Shown piece by piece: positions 26,424-35,423 of a stretch of 42,261 nucleotides of DNA. The notes below the pieces were generated by a model. That model was not told the origin of the DNA and ran no database searches. It saw only the letters and a program-made list of their open reading frames with translations. The stretch is taken from positions 1-42,261 of the forward strand of contig LNEJ01000007.1 in NCBI GenBank assembly GCA_001464965.1. The letters run 5' to 3'. A program made the translations under genes and the position numbers. Source of the stretch: Gammaproteobacteria bacterium Ga0074134 (GTDB taxonomy: Bacteria > Pseudomonadota > Gammaproteobacteria > Ga0077554 > Ga007554). Every line of letters starts with the position of its first letter. Positions within the stretch are counted from its first letter, which is position 1.

Positions 26424-26691
26424 CCACCGGCTAAAGCCGGTGGGTTGGGGTTGCGGACTGAAAGTCCGGATACGCGTCGACTGAACGACGCGTCTTACAC
26501 TCCCTTCTCCCGCCTGCGGGAGAAGGGCCGGGGATGAGGGGCTATGCGATGCAAAAAATGTAATCTCTGCTCAACGCCCCTCACCCTACCCTCTCCCGCA
26601 GGCGGGAGAGGGATTTTGTACGACATTTACACTCAACGACACAGGCATACACTGATAACTTCGCAGCTGAAGCTGACCGGCTAAAGCCGGT
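26424..26691. repeat. Cluster of REP/BIME-like hairpins
   Basis: CCACCGGCTAAAGCCGGTGG (26424-26443) is a hairpin and recurs as ACCGGCTAAAGCCGGT at 26676-26691. Between them are CGGACTGAAAGTCCG, ACGCGTCG / CGACGCGT around ACTGAA, and two opposed REP-like units: 26502-26541 (CCCTTCTCCCGCCTGCGGGA... then GGATGAGGGG) and 26577-26613 (CCCCTCACCCTACCCTCTCC...). The two units are near inverted copies of each other, as in BIMEs. They do not code for protein. Confidence 0.65.
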
Positions 26692-26876
26692 GGTTTAAAC
26701 CTTCTGATGGACAATTAATCAGTGAGCCAATAAAAAATCGCTGGGTGCCACCACACCGCCCAGTATGGGAGATACTCAACGAGTTTTACCATATGTTCTG
26801 AGCTGAATGTCCGCATCGGGTCGATTCCAGCCATTCAGATGATACCGCCTGTCAGATCAAGTGCTGACTACCACAC

Positions 26877-28007
26877 CTATCCAATAGCATCCTCACGGAA
26901 CGCGCGTTGGATGTCCTCCACCTCGGTGCGGCTTTGTATCAAGGCGTCGACACAGTTCCTGTCGAGCTTGAGGCCGCTCAGGCTTTGCAGCATGGCGTAA
27001 GCTTCCTGATTGCTCCATGCCTGCTTGTAGGGACGGCGGCTGGTGAGGGCGTCAAAGATATCTGCTACCGCGACGATGCGCGCTTCCAGTGGTATCTCTT
27101 CGCCGCTGCGTCCGTAGGGGTAGCCCGAGCCATCCAGTGCTTCGTGATGAAACTCGGCGATATTGCGCAGCATGTCGATGTGTTGCATGCCGCTCAGCTT
27201 GAAGTTGCCCAGCATGCGATCAATGAGTTCTCGTCCACGCGAGGTATGGGTCTGCATGAGTGTGCGCTCGTCCGTGGTCAGATCTCCGGGCTTGAGCAAC
27301 ACGTCGTCCGGAATGCCGATCTTGCCAATGTCATGCAGTGGAGAAAAGACGAAGATTTTCTCTACAAATTCATCGGACAGATTTTCTTTTTCCGCTAGTT
27401 TTGAGGCGATGAGCCGGGCATAGCGCGACATGCGGTCCAAGTGTGAACCCGTTTCACTGTCTCGCACATGAGCCATGTCACGGGCCGTTTTCACTGTTGC
27501 CAGTAGAGTCTGGATGGAGGAAAGCTCGTGGATGATGGCGAGCGAGATCAAATGCCCGAAAGGGTCGAGCTGGCGCAGCACGTCCTCGGTGTAGGGCGCG
27601 CTTTCATAGGAGTTGAAAAACAGAAACCCGAAGAAGCTGCCATGACTGAACATGGGCATGGTATAGCTGGCGCGATAACCCTGGCGGGCAATGCGCTGGG
27701 TGTGCTCGTGCCCGCCCTCGTTGAATATCGCAAGATCGTTCACCACGCGCGGCCGGCCTCTTGCCAGAATCTCCTGCAACGATTTGGATTCGGCCAGTGC
27801 GGTCTGATAGTGCGCCAGCGGCTGGTCGCCGCTGCTGCTGTGGATAAAGGTCTTCAGCAGGTCGGTTTTGGGATCATAGAGTGCTGCGGCGATACGGTCG
27901 ATAAAGGGAAACCGATCCTTTAGTGCAGTATGGATAAACTCCAGCTTCTCCGCCAGACCGATGTTCTGATCAATAGGAGTCAGCCTGTCTTCATGTTCGA
28001 ATAACAC
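26877..28007 (-). CDS. GAF / HD-GYP domain phosphodiesterase
   Basis: A 376-residue protein. Residues about 20-170 form a GAF-like sensor domain (AALYDPKTDLLKTFIHSSSG, ASYTMPMFSHGSFFGFLFFNS). Residues about 185-370 form an HD-GYP domain: SETGSHLDRMSRYARLIA, SPLHDIGKIGIPDDVL with the His-Asp pair, EFHHEALDGSGYPYG with the GYP motif, and VADIFDALTSRRPYKQ. HD-GYP enzymes hydrolyse cyclic-di-GMP, and all metal ligands appear present. There is no membrane segment, so it is cytosolic. The start is a GTG with AAAGGT upstream. A histidine-kinase remnant lies upstream on the same strand, suggesting a former signalling operon. Confidence 0.9.
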   Translation of the reverse strand: MLFEHEDRLTPIDQNIGLAEKLEFIHTALKDRFPFIDRIAAALYDPKTDLLKTFIHSSSGDQPLAHYQTALAESKSLQEILARGRPRVVNDLAIFNEGGHEHTQRIARQGYRASYTMPMFSHGSFFGFLFFNSYESAPYTEDVLRQLDPFGHLISLAIIHELSSIQTLLATVKTARDMAHVRDSETGSHLDRMSRYARLIASKLAEKENLSDEFVEKIFVFSPLHDIGKIGIPDDVLLKPGDLTTDERTLMQTHTSRGRELIDRMLGNFKLSGMQHIDMLRNIAEFHHEALDGSGYPYGRSGEEIPLEARIVAVADIFDALTSRRPYKQAWSNQEAYAMLQSLSGLKLDRNCVDALIQSRTEVEDIQRAFREDAIG

Positions 28008-28182
28008 CTTTGTGGCCCCCTAAAATTATCGCCCTCACGCGCTTGATATGCATTATTCAGGCCATTGTTTTAGGCGTGGCTGAAGGCCTTAATGTGTTGA
28101 GAAGGAATAGGTTATTGCTTGAGCGCCGTGCCAGAGAATTGACGTTGTTTGGCAGGAGCCGGAAGGCTCAGCACCGGGATAG

Positions 28183-28428
28183 TTATTGTGTCTGGGGCAG
28201 GCAGAAGGTAAACGTGACGCCATTTTCAGGGGTGCTGTCGACGCGTATGGTGCTGCCATGAAGATCCAGAATCCGCTTTGCAATGGCCAGGCCGAGTCCG
28301 CCATGGCTTGAGTCCTGCTGACGGTCCCGCGATAAAAACGTTCTAAAGACATGGGGTAAATCGGCTGCGGGAATTCCGCAACCGGTGTCTTTGACCTGAA
28401 TTTTCACGCTATCACTTTCCACCATCAT
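28183..28428 (-). pseudogene. Histidine kinase remnant (C-terminal ATPase domain only)
   Basis: The 81 codons encode the end of a HATPase_c domain: VKDTGCGIPAADLPHVF (G1 box), then SSHGGLGLAIAKRILDLHG (G2 box) and ENGVTFTFCLP at the C-terminus. The phospho-accepting His domain and the N box are missing, and the coding sequence stops abruptly at about 28429, where IS5-type transposase sequence begins. The sensor part has therefore been lost to an insertion/deletion event. A GAGCC / GGCTC hairpin (28156-28169) follows the stop. Confidence 0.8.
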
Positions 28429-28719
28429 TGGGTGCGGGCCGTCCCCCGATAGGGTTGGAGCGCATGCTGCGGGTCTACTTCGTCCAGCAGTGGTTTAACC
28501 TGTCCGATCCGGCGGTGGACGATTCGCGGGCAATGCGTGGCTTCGTAGGCGTCGATCTGGGGCGTGAGCCGGTGTCGGACGAGACCACGGTGTGCAAGTT
28601 CCGGCATCGGCTGGAGGCGCACATCGGCGCCGACAGCAAGACCAAGCTCATCCACACCGTGGTGACCACACCGGCCAACGTCCATGACAGCCAGGTGCTG
28701 GGGGAACTGCTGCACAGAG
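28429..28719 (+). pseudogene. IS5-family transposase remnant with internal deletions
   Basis: The translation reads GAGRPPIGLERMLRVYFVQQWFNLSDPAV (opening 29 residues, by position), then DSRAMRGFVGVDLGREPVSDETTVCKFRHRLEAH, then jumps to IGADSKTKLIHTVVTTPANVHDSQVLGELLH. These are three conserved blocks of IS5-group transposases. The N-terminal region of about 50 residues is missing. A few residues are gone before DSRAM. The long stretch between RLEAH and IGADS is deleted, and the C-terminal half is absent. The frame stays open despite this. No terminal inverted repeats are recognisable. It separates the kinase remnant from ybbP. Confidence 0.8.
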
Positions 28720-28725
28720 GTTCCT

Positions 28726-31215
28726 CTAACTATTCCGCAACACCTCCAGCGGTGGACTCTGCAAGATAAAACGTGTGCCGAGCAGGCCTGCCAGGCCCAC
28801 GCCCAGTGTGCCGCCCACGATCCCGGTTAGCCATATCCAGGGATTCGCTGCGAACGGCAGATGAAATACATGGGTAGCCAATAGATACCCCAGCAGCGTG
28901 GCGGCGGTGGAGGCTACCAGGCCGGCGAGCAGGCCGAGCACGGCAAATTCGGAAAACAGCCCTGTCAGTAATTGTCCGCGCCGCGCGCCCAGGGTGCGCA
29001 GGATGGCGCTTTCGCGGATGCGTTCATCCAGAGTGGCCTGAATGGCGGCATATAACACCAGCAGGCCCGCCATGACCGTAAACAGGAACACGTATTCCAC
29101 GGCAAGGCTGACGCGCTCGATGATCAGGCGCACTTGGGCCATGATCGCTGCCACGTCGATCACGGTAACGTTGGGGAATGCCTTGACCAGCTTGTTCATC
29201 AGCTCCGGCTTGTTCTGTGGGACATAGAGGCTGGTGATGTAGCTGGCGGGATAGCCGTCGAGTGCGCCAGGAGGGGCCATCACAAAGAAATTGGCGCGCA
29301 TCGAATCCCATTCCACCTTGCGCAGGCTGGTGACCTTGGCAGTGAACTCTTCGCCGCCGATCATATAGCGCAGCGTGTCGCCGAGGTTGATCCCCAGTGT
29401 TTTGGCTAGCCCTTCTTCCACTGATAAGACACGTTTGCCGTAATCTTTGGTGCTCCACCAGTGCCCGGCGACGAGCTGGTTGTCGGACTGGATTTGTGCG
29501 CCCCAGGACAGGTTGAATTCGCGCGATACCAGGCGTTGTGCGCGTTCGTCGGTGTATGTACTCGCGGATATCGCATTATCATTGATGCCAGTGAGGCGGG
29601 CGCGAATCATGGGGAACAGGGTGGGTTCGGTGCCGTTTTCACGGGATAAAAAGGCGTGTATGGCAGTCACCTGGCTGGGCTGAATGTTGATAAGAAAGCG
29701 GTTTGGCGCATCGGCAGGAAGGCTTTTTTGCCAGTCCTTGAGCAAGTCGCCGCGCACCAGGGTGAGTAGCAGCAATGCCATGATGCCAATACCGAAACCC
29801 AGGATTTGCACTACGCTGCCCTGTGCGCGACGCGTGATGTTGGCGATGCCGAAGCGCCACGTCGCAGCGGCGCGGCGGCGTAAGAGGCGTAGCGCGCTGA
29901 TTAACGCCAAAGCGAATATGGTGAGCACCAGTAGTGCGGCAGCGGTTCCTCCCAGCACGTAACCGCCGAGTTTAAGGTCTCCGGCCTGCCATAGCATGAG
30001 TGCCGCCAGTGCCACTACGCCAGATCCATAGGCAGTAAGGCTGCTCGCCGGTGGGGCGCCAATGTCGCGCCGCAACACACGTAGCGGCGGCACATGCTTG
30101 AGATGCAGCAGCGGCGGCAGGGCAAAGCCGGCAAGGGTAATCATGCCGGCGAGCACGCCGAATACCACTGGCTGCAATGAGGGCAGCGGTAGTTCGGCGG
30201 TCACCATTGTCCCCAGCACCTGTGCCAACACACCCTGCGCCGCATAGCCCAACATGCAGCCGGCCAGGCTGGCGGCCAGTCCCAGCAAAAGAATCTGGAA
30301 TACGTAAATGCGTGTGATGTCCGCCTGCACCGCTCCGAGGCAGCGCATCATCGCGCAGTTATCAAGATGGCGTGTCATGAAGCGGCGCGTGGCAATGGCC
30401 ACGGCAACGCCCGCCAGCATCACACTGACCAGCGCCGCCAGGCCGAGAAAGCTCTGCGCGCGGTTCAGCGCGGTGCGCAGTTCGGGGCGGGCGTCTTCTA
30501 CGCCCTCGATGCGTTCACCTGGTTTCAGGCGATTCGCAATGGCGGTGCGGTAGGCGGCGATATTTTTTGCCTCGCCCGCCACCAGCAGCCGGTAGCGGAT
30601 GCGGCTGGCGGGCTGCACCAGTTGGGTGTTGGGCAGATCGGCCAGATTGAGCATCAGGCGCGGTGCGATGCTGAACAGATCACCGCCTCGCGCGGGTTCG
30701 CGGGTAAGCACCGCCGCGACAGTGAGCTGAGCCTCGCCCACGCTGATACGGTCGCCGGCCGCGATATCGAGCGGGCCAAGCAGTCCTGCGTCCAGCCATA
30801 CCGTGCCCGGTTGGGGGATGCCGGAGGCGGGTGCGTCGAGCATAAAGCGCTGCGGAGCGATGTAGAGTTTTCCCCGCAATGGATAGCCATCGCTCACTGC
30901 CTTGATTTCCGCCAGATGGGTTTTTTCCCCCACTACTACCATACTGGGGAAATCCAGCGTTTCGGCGTTGCGTAGATTATGCTGGCGCGCGATCGAACGC
31001 AGTTCATTCGCCAGCGGGTGATCCGAGGCGATCAACAGGTCCGCCCCCAGCAATTCGTTGGCCTGACGGTGCAGGGCCTGGTCGATACGGTCAGTGAAAA
31101 AACCCACGGCGGTGACGCTGGTGACGGCGACGATGAGCGCCAGCGCCAGCGCGCGCAGCTCACCGGCGCGCCAGTCGCGCCGCAGCATGCGCATGGCCAG
31201 CGCGAGTGTGTTCAT
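28726..31215 (-). CDS. ybbP: FtsX-family ABC transporter permease (YbbP-like)
   Basis: An 829-residue inner-membrane protein with an N-terminal TM, a large periplasmic domain, then two groups of FtsX-type TM helices (around 260-480 and 715-820). It includes FLGLAALVSVMLAGVAVAIATRRF and the C-terminal ILRTLGARRGQLLTGLFSEF loop. With YbbA it forms a MacB-like ABC complex that in enterobacteria lies beside tesA. The substrate is unknown, though lipid or envelope cargo release is suggested for the family. Its ATG overlaps the ybbA stop by 4 bp. The stop lies just after the IS5 remnant, so the C-terminus (LEVLRNS) is intact. Confidence 0.9.
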   Translation of the reverse strand: MNTLALAMRMLRRDWRAGELRALALALIVAVTSVTAVGFFTDRIDQALHRQANELLGADLLIASDHPLANELRSIARQHNLRNAETLDFPSMVVVGEKTHLAEIKAVSDGYPLRGKLYIAPQRFMLDAPASGIPQPGTVWLDAGLLGPLDIAAGDRISVGEAQLTVAAVLTREPARGGDLFSIAPRLMLNLADLPNTQLVQPASRIRYRLLVAGEAKNIAAYRTAIANRLKPGERIEGVEDARPELRTALNRAQSFLGLAALVSVMLAGVAVAIATRRFMTRHLDNCAMMRCLGAVQADITRIYVFQILLLGLAASLAGCMLGYAAQGVLAQVLGTMVTAELPLPSLQPVVFGVLAGMITLAGFALPPLLHLKHVPPLRVLRRDIGAPPASSLTAYGSGVVALAALMLWQAGDLKLGGYVLGGTAAALLVLTIFALALISALRLLRRRAAATWRFGIANITRRAQGSVVQILGFGIGIMALLLLTLVRGDLLKDWQKSLPADAPNRFLINIQPSQVTAIHAFLSRENGTEPTLFPMIRARLTGINDNAISASTYTDERAQRLVSREFNLSWGAQIQSDNQLVAGHWWSTKDYGKRVLSVEEGLAKTLGINLGDTLRYMIGGEEFTAKVTSLRKVEWDSMRANFFVMAPPGALDGYPASYITSLYVPQNKPELMNKLVKAFPNVTVIDVAAIMAQVRLIIERVSLAVEYVFLFTVMAGLLVLYAAIQATLDERIRESAILRTLGARRGQLLTGLFSEFAVLGLLAGLVASTAATLLGYLLATHVFHLPFAANPWIWLTGIVGGTLGVGLAGLLGTRFILQSPPLEVLRNS

Positions 31216-31901
31216 GCTTCTCCCTTCAATCTGCCGGTTTCCAGTTCCAGGCGCCGGTTGCAGCGCTGCGCCAGTGTCTCGTCATGGGTCACTAGTACCA
31301 GGGTCGTGGCCAATTCCTGATTGATTTCGAACAGCAGATCGGCCACGCGCTTGCCAGTGGCGCGGTCGAGGTTGCCGGTCGGTTCGTCGGCGAACAGCAA
31401 TTTCGGTTGCGGTGCGAAGGCGCGCGCAATCGCCACACGTTGCTGCTCGCCGCCCGACAATTGTTTGGGATAGTGATTCCTGCGCGCGTCCAGCCCCACG
31501 CGCGCCAGCACCGCCTGTGCCACCTCGCGCGCATCGCCTCGCCCGGCGAGTTCGAGCGGCAGCATCACATTTTCCAGCGCGGTAAGATTGGGCAGCAGTT
31601 GAAACGACTGGAAGACAAAGCCGATCATCGCCCCACGCAGGCGGGCGCGGCCATCCTCGTCCAGCGCGAACAAATCAGCGCCATCAATCCACACCTGGCC
31701 GCGGCTCGGGGTATCCAGGCCTGCCAGTAGCCCCAGCAAGGTGGACTTTCCAGAGCCCGAGGCGCCGATAATCGCCACGGCCTCACCCGCTACAATGGTA
31801 AGATCTATATCATGCAGCAGTACCAGTTCGCCTTCCGGGCTGTTGACCTGTTTGGCTAAATTTTCCGCCCGCACGATCGGGTAAGAGGAACCATCGGGCA
31901 T
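31212..31901 (-). CDS. ybbA: ABC transporter ATP-binding protein YbbA
   Basis: A 229-residue ATPase of the LolD/MacB type with Walker [11 protein letters not shown]-loop [18 protein letters not shown], signature [15 protein letters not shown] and Walker [13 protein letters not shown]. It energises the YbbP permease. The ATG at 31899-31901 is chosen because AGGAG lies ten bases before it and the protein proper ([17 protein letters not shown]) begins there; a longer frame to 32012 runs antisense into tesA. Its start codon overlaps the divergent tesA start codon by two bases (CATG). Confidence 0.92.
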   Translation of the reverse strand: MPDGSSYPIVRAENLAKQVNSPEGELVLLHDIDLTIVAGEAVAIIGASGSGKSTLLGLLAGLDTPSRGQVWIDGADLFALDEDGRARLRGAMIGFVFQSFQLLPNLTALENVMLPLELAGRGDAREVAQAVLARVGLDARRNHYPKQLSGGEQQRVAIARAFAPQPKLLFADEPTGNLDRATGKRVADLLFEINQELATTLVLVTHDETLAQRCNRRLELETGRLKGEA

Positions 31902-32514
31902 GTTTAATAGACTCCTGTTACTGATTTTTTTTGCAATTCCATTCTCCAGTAGTGCGGCGCCTGCGCCCGTTATCTTGGTGCTGGGTGACAGTTTAAGCGC
32001 AGGGTATGGCATAGATCAAAATTCAGGCTGGGTGTCCTTGTTGCAACAGCGCCTCACTAAACGCTCACGTAATTACCGGGTCATCAATGCCAGCATCAGC
32101 GGTGAAACCACAAGCGGCGGACTGGCGCGCATCGGGCAAGCTCTGAAAATCCATCAGCCGGCCATTGTGATTGTCGAACTGGGCGCCAATGACGGTTTGC
32201 GTGGCCTGCCGCTGGATGAAATGCGCAGCAACCTCTCCGCCATCATAGAACAGAGCCGCAGGAGCAATGCCCAGGTGCTGCTGCTGGGAATGCGCCTGCC
32301 TCCCAACTATGGCCTGAGTTATACCCAGAAGTTCCATGAGACCTATGTTGATCTTTCCAAGCGCTATCACGTGCCGTTTGTACCCTTTCTGCTGGAAGGT
32401 ATAGCCACCGATTTCTCGCTCATGCAGGGTGACGGTCTGCACCCTGCCGCCGCCGCCCAGCCAAGAGTTCTGGACAACGTGTGGAAATATTTACAGGATA
32501 TGCTGCAGAAATAG
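31900..32514 (+). CDS. tesA: GDSL-type esterase / thioesterase I
   Basis: The 204-residue SGNH hydrolase begins with a signal peptide ([20 protein letters not shown]). The nucleophile motif is VLGDSLSAGYG, block III is ELGANDGLRG, and the catalytic Asp/His pair is DGLHPAAAAQ. The family hydrolyses acyl-CoA or ester substrates in the periplasm. It is divergent from ybbA with overlapping start codons, so its promoter must lie inside the ybbA coding sequence. It converges on the DMT transporter, with stops 6 bp apart. Confidence 0.92.
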   Translation: MFNRLLLLIFFAIPFSSSAAPAPVILVLGDSLSAGYGIDQNSGWVSLLQQRLTKRSRNYRVINASISGETTSGGLARIGQALKIHQPAIVIVELGANDGLRGLPLDEMRSNLSAIIEQSRRSNAQVLLLGMRLPPNYGLSYTQKFHETYVDLSKRYHVPFVPFLLEGIATDFSLMQGDGLHPAAAAQPRVLDNVWKYLQDMLQK

Positions 32515-32520
32515 AGCAGT

Positions 32521-33396
32521 TTATTTGCTTCCATTTGATGCTGCGGCCATCCCCTCGCGCCGTAGCGCCATGATTCCCGCAAGGCATACCAGCAGTGCCC
32601 CTGCCAGCGTCAAAGCATCCAGTTTTTCGCCCCACAGCATCCAGCCTAAAAGTGCGGCAAAAACCACTGCGCTGTAGGTGAAAGGGCCAACGAATGCGGC
32701 CGGGGCCAAGGCATAGCTGCGTGTGAGCAGCAACTGCCCCGATGTCGCGAATATCCCCGCAACGGCCAATAAGCCCAATAGTGTTGGCTCGGGCGTCTGC
32801 CAGCTCCACAGCAGAGGTATCGCCGATACCATAACGCTGATGGTGCTGAAGTAAAACACAATGCGTGTGGTCGGCTCAGTTTCTGCCATGCGCCGGATAT
32901 TGACCACTGCGAGCGCCGCCAGTGCACCCGAGGCCAGGCCGATCAAAGTGGCCGACGAAAATAGCCCCATGCCGGGTTTGAGAATCAGTGTAATTCCGGC
33001 AAATCCCACGGCTATCGCCACCCACAGTACACGTCCTGCTTTCTCGCGCAGCCAGAGCAGGGCGATAAAAGGCGTAAACAGCGGTGCGGTAAAATTGAGC
33101 AGTACCGCTGTGGCAAGATGCAGGTGCGCAATGGCATAGAAAAAGCAGTACATGGCCGCCAGTCCGGCCAGTGAGCGTGTCAAATGCGAGCCAAAATGCT
33201 GAGTCGCCAACGCCTTGACGCCACCACGCAACAGCCAGGGCAGGAGGGCGAGAAGACCAAAGAAATTGCGGAAAAATACCACCATTTCATTGGGTAGATG
33301 CGCTGATGCTGTTTTGATGGTGGCGCCCATGGCGGCGAACATCAATGCAGCGGCAATGGCTAACAGGGCGCCACGGGCACGGTTTTCAGGATACAT
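32521..33396 (-). CDS. DMT superfamily transporter (EamA domain)
   Basis: A 291-residue inner-membrane protein with ten predicted helices in two EamA repeats. The first starts ALLAIAAALMFAAMGATIKTAS and contains PNEMVVFFRNFFGLLALLPW. The second starts LIGLASGALAALAVVNIRRM and ends with FAALLGWMLWGEKLDALTLAGALLVCLAG, spanning about residues 240-275. Such carriers export metabolites or amino acids; the substrate is not evident. No operon partner is present. Confidence 0.9.
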   Translation of the reverse strand: MYPENRARGALLAIAAALMFAAMGATIKTASAHLPNEMVVFFRNFFGLLALLPWLLRGGVKALATQHFGSHLTRSLAGLAAMYCFFYAIAHLHLATAVLLNFTAPLFTPFIALLWLREKAGRVLWVAIAVGFAGITLILKPGMGLFSSATLIGLASGALAALAVVNIRRMAETEPTTRIVFYFSTISVMVSAIPLLWSWQTPEPTLLGLLAVAGIFATSGQLLLTRSYALAPAAFVGPFTYSAVVFAALLGWMLWGEKLDALTLAGALLVCLAGIMALRREGMAAASNGSK

Positions 33397-33489
33397 GAGC
33401 CATGGATTTTTTTCGGTGCTTTGCCATGGAAACCTTTCTTGAAGTTCCGAATAAAGCCGCGTGCCCTGGAATACACAATGTAACTGGAA

Positions 33490-34185
33490 TCAAAAATCGC
33501 TTTTGGATGATGGCAGGCTCGTGGAGGGCGGCGCAATCCGGCGCCAAATCCTTCTTTTGAGCAGATAGAGCAATCCTGTCAGGACTATCAGGTAGCCGAC
33601 GGCATAGTAACCGATGTGGTGGCGTTCATTGGCATGGGGGTCTGCTGCCCAGTTCAAAAACGCCGCCACCTCCGCGGCTTTGGTTTGCAGTTCATGCTGC
33701 GCGGCAGGATCATTTGCTGCGCCTGCGCCAAGGATGTCAGGCATTTTGACACCCGGGAACAGCCGGTTATTGGTGTTTCCAACGGCATCCTGGTAGAAGC
33801 TGGTAAGCAGTGTATAGATATAACGCGGCCCTCCCTCGCGCGCCTTGGCCATCAAGGAGAGATCCGGTGGTATCTTCCCATAGGCTGCCAGGCCGGCCTC
33901 GGGGGGTGTTTGGCTCATCAGGGCTGTTCCCAGGGTATGCTCGCCACGCATTTCGTCGACCTCTTTTTTCGTAAACCCGAGCGCCAACAGGTCGTGATAG
34001 GTGATGTACTTTAAATCATGACACCCCATGCAGGTGCCAACCGCGGTCTGCGCGCCGCGCTTCAATGCCTCAGGGGAATCTGGGATGATGACATCGGCAA
34101 GCTTCGCAGGTTCGGCCCATACGCCTATGCAAGGCAACATAAGCATGAATAACAGGCTATAACGAGACAGGCGCATCGTGCTCAT
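33490..34185 (-). CDS. petC: Cytochrome c1 of the bc1 complex
   Basis: The 231-residue protein carries an N-terminal signal peptide and one covalent haem site, CMGCH (Cys52, Cys55, His56). The conserved PPDLSLMAKAREGGPRYIYTLLTSFY region follows, then a single C-terminal anchor helix (HIGYYAVGYLIVLTGLLYLLKR) that keeps the haem domain on the periplasmic face. It passes electrons from the Rieske protein to soluble cytochrome c. Its ATG overlaps the cytochrome b stop (ATGA). Confidence 0.93.
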   Translation of the reverse strand: MSTMRLSRYSLLFMLMLPCIGVWAEPAKLADVIIPDSPEALKRGAQTAVGTCMGCHDLKYITYHDLLALGFTKKEVDEMRGEHTLGTALMSQTPPEAGLAAYGKIPPDLSLMAKAREGGPRYIYTLLTSFYQDAVGNTNNRLFPGVKMPDILGAGAANDPAAQHELQTKAAEVAAFLNWAADPHANERHHIGYYAVGYLIVLTGLLYLLKRRIWRRIAPPSTSLPSSKSDF

Positions 34186-35411
34186 TGTCTTGCGCCATGC
34201 TGGGATGCTTCGTTGGCAAGGATTTCCTGCACGGCGGGCGGCAACCCGCGTGCGCGCAGCCAGCGCTCTTCCCAGATGGAGGCGAAAGGCAAAACCAGGA
34301 ACACGCCAAAATAGATGAATGTGGCGATGCGGTTGATAGACACTACAGGACCCACGGGCGGCTGACCACCCACATAGGCAAGCACCATGATATCCAACAC
34401 GAATATGTAAAACAGGAGTCTATAAATCGGCCGGTAACGTGCCCCTCCGGGTATTTTTGAACGGTCCAGATAAGGGAGGGCGCCATAAATCAGGATTGAT
34501 AGCGCCATGGCCACGGCCCCGCCCAAGGCGTCAGGCACAGCGCGCAGGATGGCGTAAAAGGGCAGGAAGTACCATTCCGGTTCGATATGGGTGGGTGTAT
34601 GCAAGGGATTTGCAGGAATATTATTTTCTGTTCCGATGAAAAAATCAGGCTTGAAGAACAGGAATGCACAAAAAACGATAAGGAATATGCCCAGTCCGAA
34701 GAAATCTTTAATGGTGAAATACGGGTGAAAGGGGATGTTGTCCTTGGCTCTAAGGTTGATGCCCGAAGGATTGCTGCTCTTCACGCTGTGCAGCGCGATA
34801 AGGTGAATGAATACCATGGCGAAGATCACGAAAGGAAGCAGATAATGCAATGCAAAAAATCGCGTGAGCGTAGGGTCGCCGACAGCAAAGCCGCCCCGCA
34901 GCCAGATCACGATCTGATCGCCGACGAAGGGTGTTGCGCCGAACAGGGCGGTAATCACTTGAGCGCCCCAATATGACATTTGTCCCCACGGTAGCAGATA
35001 GCCCATAAAGGCGGTCGCCATTATCGTCAGCAATATGATCTGGCCAGACCACCACATCAGTTCGCGTGGCGCACGATAAGACCCATAGTATAGAGTGCGT
35101 GCCATGTGGAGATAGATCACCACAAAAAAGGCCGAAGCGCCTGTTGAATGCATGTAGCGCAACAGCCAGCCGTAGTTAACGTTGCGCATGATGTGCTGCA
35201 CGGAATCGAAAGCGAGAGCCGTGTCCGGTTTGTAGTGCATCGCCAGAAAAAGGCCGCTCACCACCTGCAGAACTAGCACAAAACCAGCGAGAAAACCGAA
35301 GTTCCACCAGTAGCTGAGATTGCGGGGCGTGGGATATTCGGTAAGTTCGTGCTTGATGAATGAGCTGAGTGGAAAGCGCTGGTCGATCCATGCGATGACA
35401 CGGTTGGACAT
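34182..35411 (-). CDS. petB: Cytochrome b of the bc1 complex
   Basis: The 409-residue protein is a full fused cytochrome b with eight helices. It shows WWNFGFLAGFVLVLQVVSGLFLAMHY, the haem-ligand helix LRYMHSTGASAFFVVIYLHMAR, WGQMSYWGAQVITALFGATPFVG at the quinol site, and the PEWYFLPFYAILRAVP signature of the Qo site. It oxidises ubiquinol and moves electrons across the membrane. It lies 12 bp after petA and overlaps petC, so the three form one operon. Confidence 0.96.
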   Translation of the reverse strand: MSNRVIAWIDQRFPLSSFIKHELTEYPTPRNLSYWWNFGFLAGFVLVLQVVSGLFLAMHYKPDTALAFDSVQHIMRNVNYGWLLRYMHSTGASAFFVVIYLHMARTLYYGSYRAPRELMWWSGQIILLTIMATAFMGYLLPWGQMSYWGAQVITALFGATPFVGDQIVIWLRGGFAVGDPTLTRFFALHYLLPFVIFAMVFIHLIALHSVKSSNPSGINLRAKDNIPFHPYFTIKDFFGLGIFLIVFCAFLFFKPDFFIGTENNIPANPLHTPTHIEPEWYFLPFYAILRAVPDALGGAVAMALSILIYGALPYLDRSKIPGGARYRPIYRLLFYIFVLDIMVLAYVGGQPPVGPVVSINRIATFIYFGVFLVLPFASIWEERWLRARGLPPAVQEILANEASQHGARQ

Positions 35412-35423
35412 GGGTGGTTCCCT

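Larger units (their letters stand above)
25991..26876. other. 886-bp gene-free stretch upstream of the SMC-like operon
   Basis: No coding frame here looks real. The part nearest the operon (to about 26130) is its leader, with a long-range stem. From about 26160 to 26410 nothing is recognised except runs of GTACTC-like direct repeats near 26325-26345. From 26424 to 26691 there is a cluster of hairpins and REP-like units. The remainder to the HD-GYP stop shows nothing I can support. Confidence 0.6.

Noticed and set aside
28429-28719. IS5 transposase as an active element
   Set aside because: N-terminus, a long central block and the C-terminal half are missing, and no terminal repeats are present.
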